Shown one piece after another: positions 6,294 to 7,466 of a stretch of 7,466 nucleotides of DNA. Origin of the DNA: JANXAZ01 sp037446605 (lineage in GTDB: Bacteria > Pseudomonadota > Alphaproteobacteria > Geminicoccales > Geminicoccaceae); the NCBI GenBank assembly GCA_037446605.1, contig JBBIIE010000177.1, forward strand, positions 1-7,466, in the 5' to 3' direction. The notes under the pieces are model-generated. The model searched no databases. It saw nothing but the letters and a program-made list of their open reading frames with translations, and was not told where the DNA came from. How positions within the stretch are numbered: position 1 is the first letter of the stretch; every line of letters begins with the position of its first letter. The position numbers and the translations under genes were made by a program.

Positions 6294-7466
6294 TCAGCCC
6301 GGTCGGACACTGCGCAGGGGCGCCCGCCAGGTCCGCGCGAGACGCCAGAACCTGACCAGCGCCCCCGCGATCGCGGCCAGGCCGTAGGCGAGGCCGAGGC
6401 CCAGCAGGAGGGCGAACGGTCGGACCGCCGCGAGACCGCCGTCCGCGTAGAGGTGCCAGAGGAAGAACGCCGCGAGACCACCGAACAGCACGCCAGAGGT
6501 CGCCCAGATGGCAACCATGCCCAGCCCCGCCACGACCCGCGAGAGCGGCCCGGTGAATGGATCGGCGCCATCGGCGAGGATCCGGTAGCCGCCCACGGGC
6601 AGCGGTGCCGCGGCCACGCGCACCGCCCGGAGTCGGTCCAGCGCGAGCGTGTCGACGATGTGGGCCGGAGCCGCCACCAAGTCCGCCAGCCAAGCGCGGT
6701 AGCGTTCGATCCAGCCGGGGAGTGGCCGCAGCATCCGCCAGAGCGAGCACTCCCACCGCATGCCCGGGAAGGCGAGCAGCAGCCACGGCCCACGGAACGC
6801 GGCGCGGAAGCCGCGCACCTGGGCGATACGATCGAGCTCGACGAGCCGCTCCAGCATGACCGGCGTGAGGATCGTGCGAGCCAGGACCTGATCGGTGCCG
6901 AAGGCTTCGAAGCGCCGCTCGAAATCCGGGTCCTCCACTGCCACCCGCTCGATTGCGGCACCCGCACTCGCGAGGAGATTGCCGAGGAGGCCGCGGTCGC
7001 GCGTGACGACGGTCAGACCGGGACAGGTCTCCGGGAGCCGGAGCGCGGCGAGCACCCCTCGGAACACGACGAAGCCCTGCGCGTCGAGCAGCCGGCACTG
7101 CACGAAGGCCATCCGCCGCCCGCGCGCGACGCCTTCGAGCGCGTGCTCGGGGGCCACCGCCTCGAACGCCTCGACGAGCCCGCTGCCCTGGAACGCTGCG
7201 AGCGACAGGGCGGGGCCCTCGAGGAGCGCCGCGAGCTCGCGCGGCTCGCGCTCTCGATCACGGTGGCGCAGGTCGGGTCGACCGGCGACGAGTGCGTCGA
7301 TCAGCCGCGCACGCAGCCGGCGGCGCCAGCCGAATGGCAACCAGAGAGCCACGATCGCGCCGATCAGGCCCGCCCAGACGAAGGCACCGGCAAGCTCGTC
7401 ATGGGTTCCCCGGCCGCCGTCGAGCGCCAGTGCGACCGGCCAGAGGATCGCTGGCGTGGCGAGCCC
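6294..7466 (-). CDS. DUF3137-type membrane protein, 5' end outside the window
   Basis: The frame is open from the stop at 6294 to the right edge, giving 390 visible codons; a GTG at 7352 is in frame, but the 38 codons before it continue as protein-like sequence (a hydrophobic stretch, then AGAFVWAGLIGAIVALWLPF across the GTG), so the true start is probably beyond 7466. Numbering from the edge: two N-terminal membrane segments (about 2-16 and 26-46), a soluble middle with VFRGVL (134-139) and DPDFERRFEAFGTDQVLART (179-198) followed by ILTPVMLERLVEL, which is the DUF3137 pattern, then two C-terminal membrane segments (about 312-338 and 349-372). The function of DUF3137 proteins is not known to me. 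The layout suggests an inner-membrane protein with its central domain on one face. The stop is 47 bp before pyrB on the same strand, so co-transcription is possible. Confidence 0.75.
   Translation of the reverse strand, partial: GLATPAILWPVALALDGGRGTHDELAGAFVWAGLIGAIVALWLPFGWRRRLRARLIDALVAGRPDLRHRDREREPRELAALLEGPALSLAAFQGSGLVEAFEAVAPEHALEGVARGRRMAFVQCRLLDAQGFVVFRGVLAALRLPETCPGLTVVTRDRGLLGNLLASAGAAIERVAVEDPDFERRFEAFGTDQVLARTILTPVMLERLVELDRIAQVRGFRAAFRGPWLLLAFPGMRWECSLWRMLRPLPGWIERYRAWLADLVAAPAHIVDTLALDRLRAVRVAAAPLPVGGYRILADGADPFTGPLSRVVAGLGMVAIWATSGVLFGGLAAFFLWHLYADGGLAAVRPFALLLGLGLAYGLAAIAGALVRFWRLARTWRAPLRSVRPG

Noticed and set aside
5207..6967. 586-codon open frame on the minus strand
   Set aside because: It runs out of frame through pyrB and the DUF3137-type gene, both of which have clear family motifs; the product is low-complexity Arg/Pro/Gly/Ser.

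Overview
The window is very GC-rich and almost fully coding, and it looks like core chromosome of an alphaproteobacterium. The main evidence is gene order. On the minus strand, reading from high to low coordinates, it carries pyrB, a pyrC-type gene, plsY and dprA, a run I know from many alphaproteobacteria, where topA usually follows dprA. The sequence of the pyrC product also fits: it has lost the metal-binding HxH, as the pyrB-linked paralogue of that group typically has. A high-GC Rhodospirillales-like lineage is my guess; the genus cannot be read from this window.

Layout from right to left: a membrane protein with a DUF3137-type domain, whose 5' end lies outside the window (7466-6294, minus); pyrB, aspartate carbamoyltransferase (6246-5290); a 131-bp gap with a weak promoter-like signal; a small helical phasin-like protein (5158-4757); pyrC/pyrX-like dihydroorotase homologue (4682-3387); an AI-2E/YdiK family membrane protein (3361-2282); plsY, acyl-phosphate:glycerol-3-phosphate acyltransferase (2244-1618); a class I SAM-dependent methyltransferase on the opposite strand (998-1621, plus); and dprA, which runs off the left edge (980-1, minus).

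Compared with the usual compact pyrB-pyrC-plsY-dprA order, this copy has three extra genes: the phasin-like gene between pyrB and pyrC, the AI-2E protein between pyrC and plsY, and an antisense methyltransferase between plsY and dprA. The methyltransferase fits with no spare room. Its stop overlaps the plsY stop in one CTAG, and its GTG start lies 17 bp from the dprA start. Plain co-transcription of plsY and dprA would therefore have to pass antisense through a whole gene, or dprA must have its own promoter inside that gene.

Functionally the window combines pyrimidine synthesis (PyrB and a probably non-catalytic PyrC-like partner), the first acyl transfer of phospholipid synthesis (PlsY), DNA uptake and recombination (DprA) and accessory membrane or granule-type proteins. 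No gap exceeds 300 bp. I see no tRNA, rRNA, mobile element, CRISPR array or convincing rho-independent terminator. I found no wholly new system; the points worth following are the embedded antisense gene, the degraded PyrC active site and the secondary structures at the pyrB and pyrC starts.
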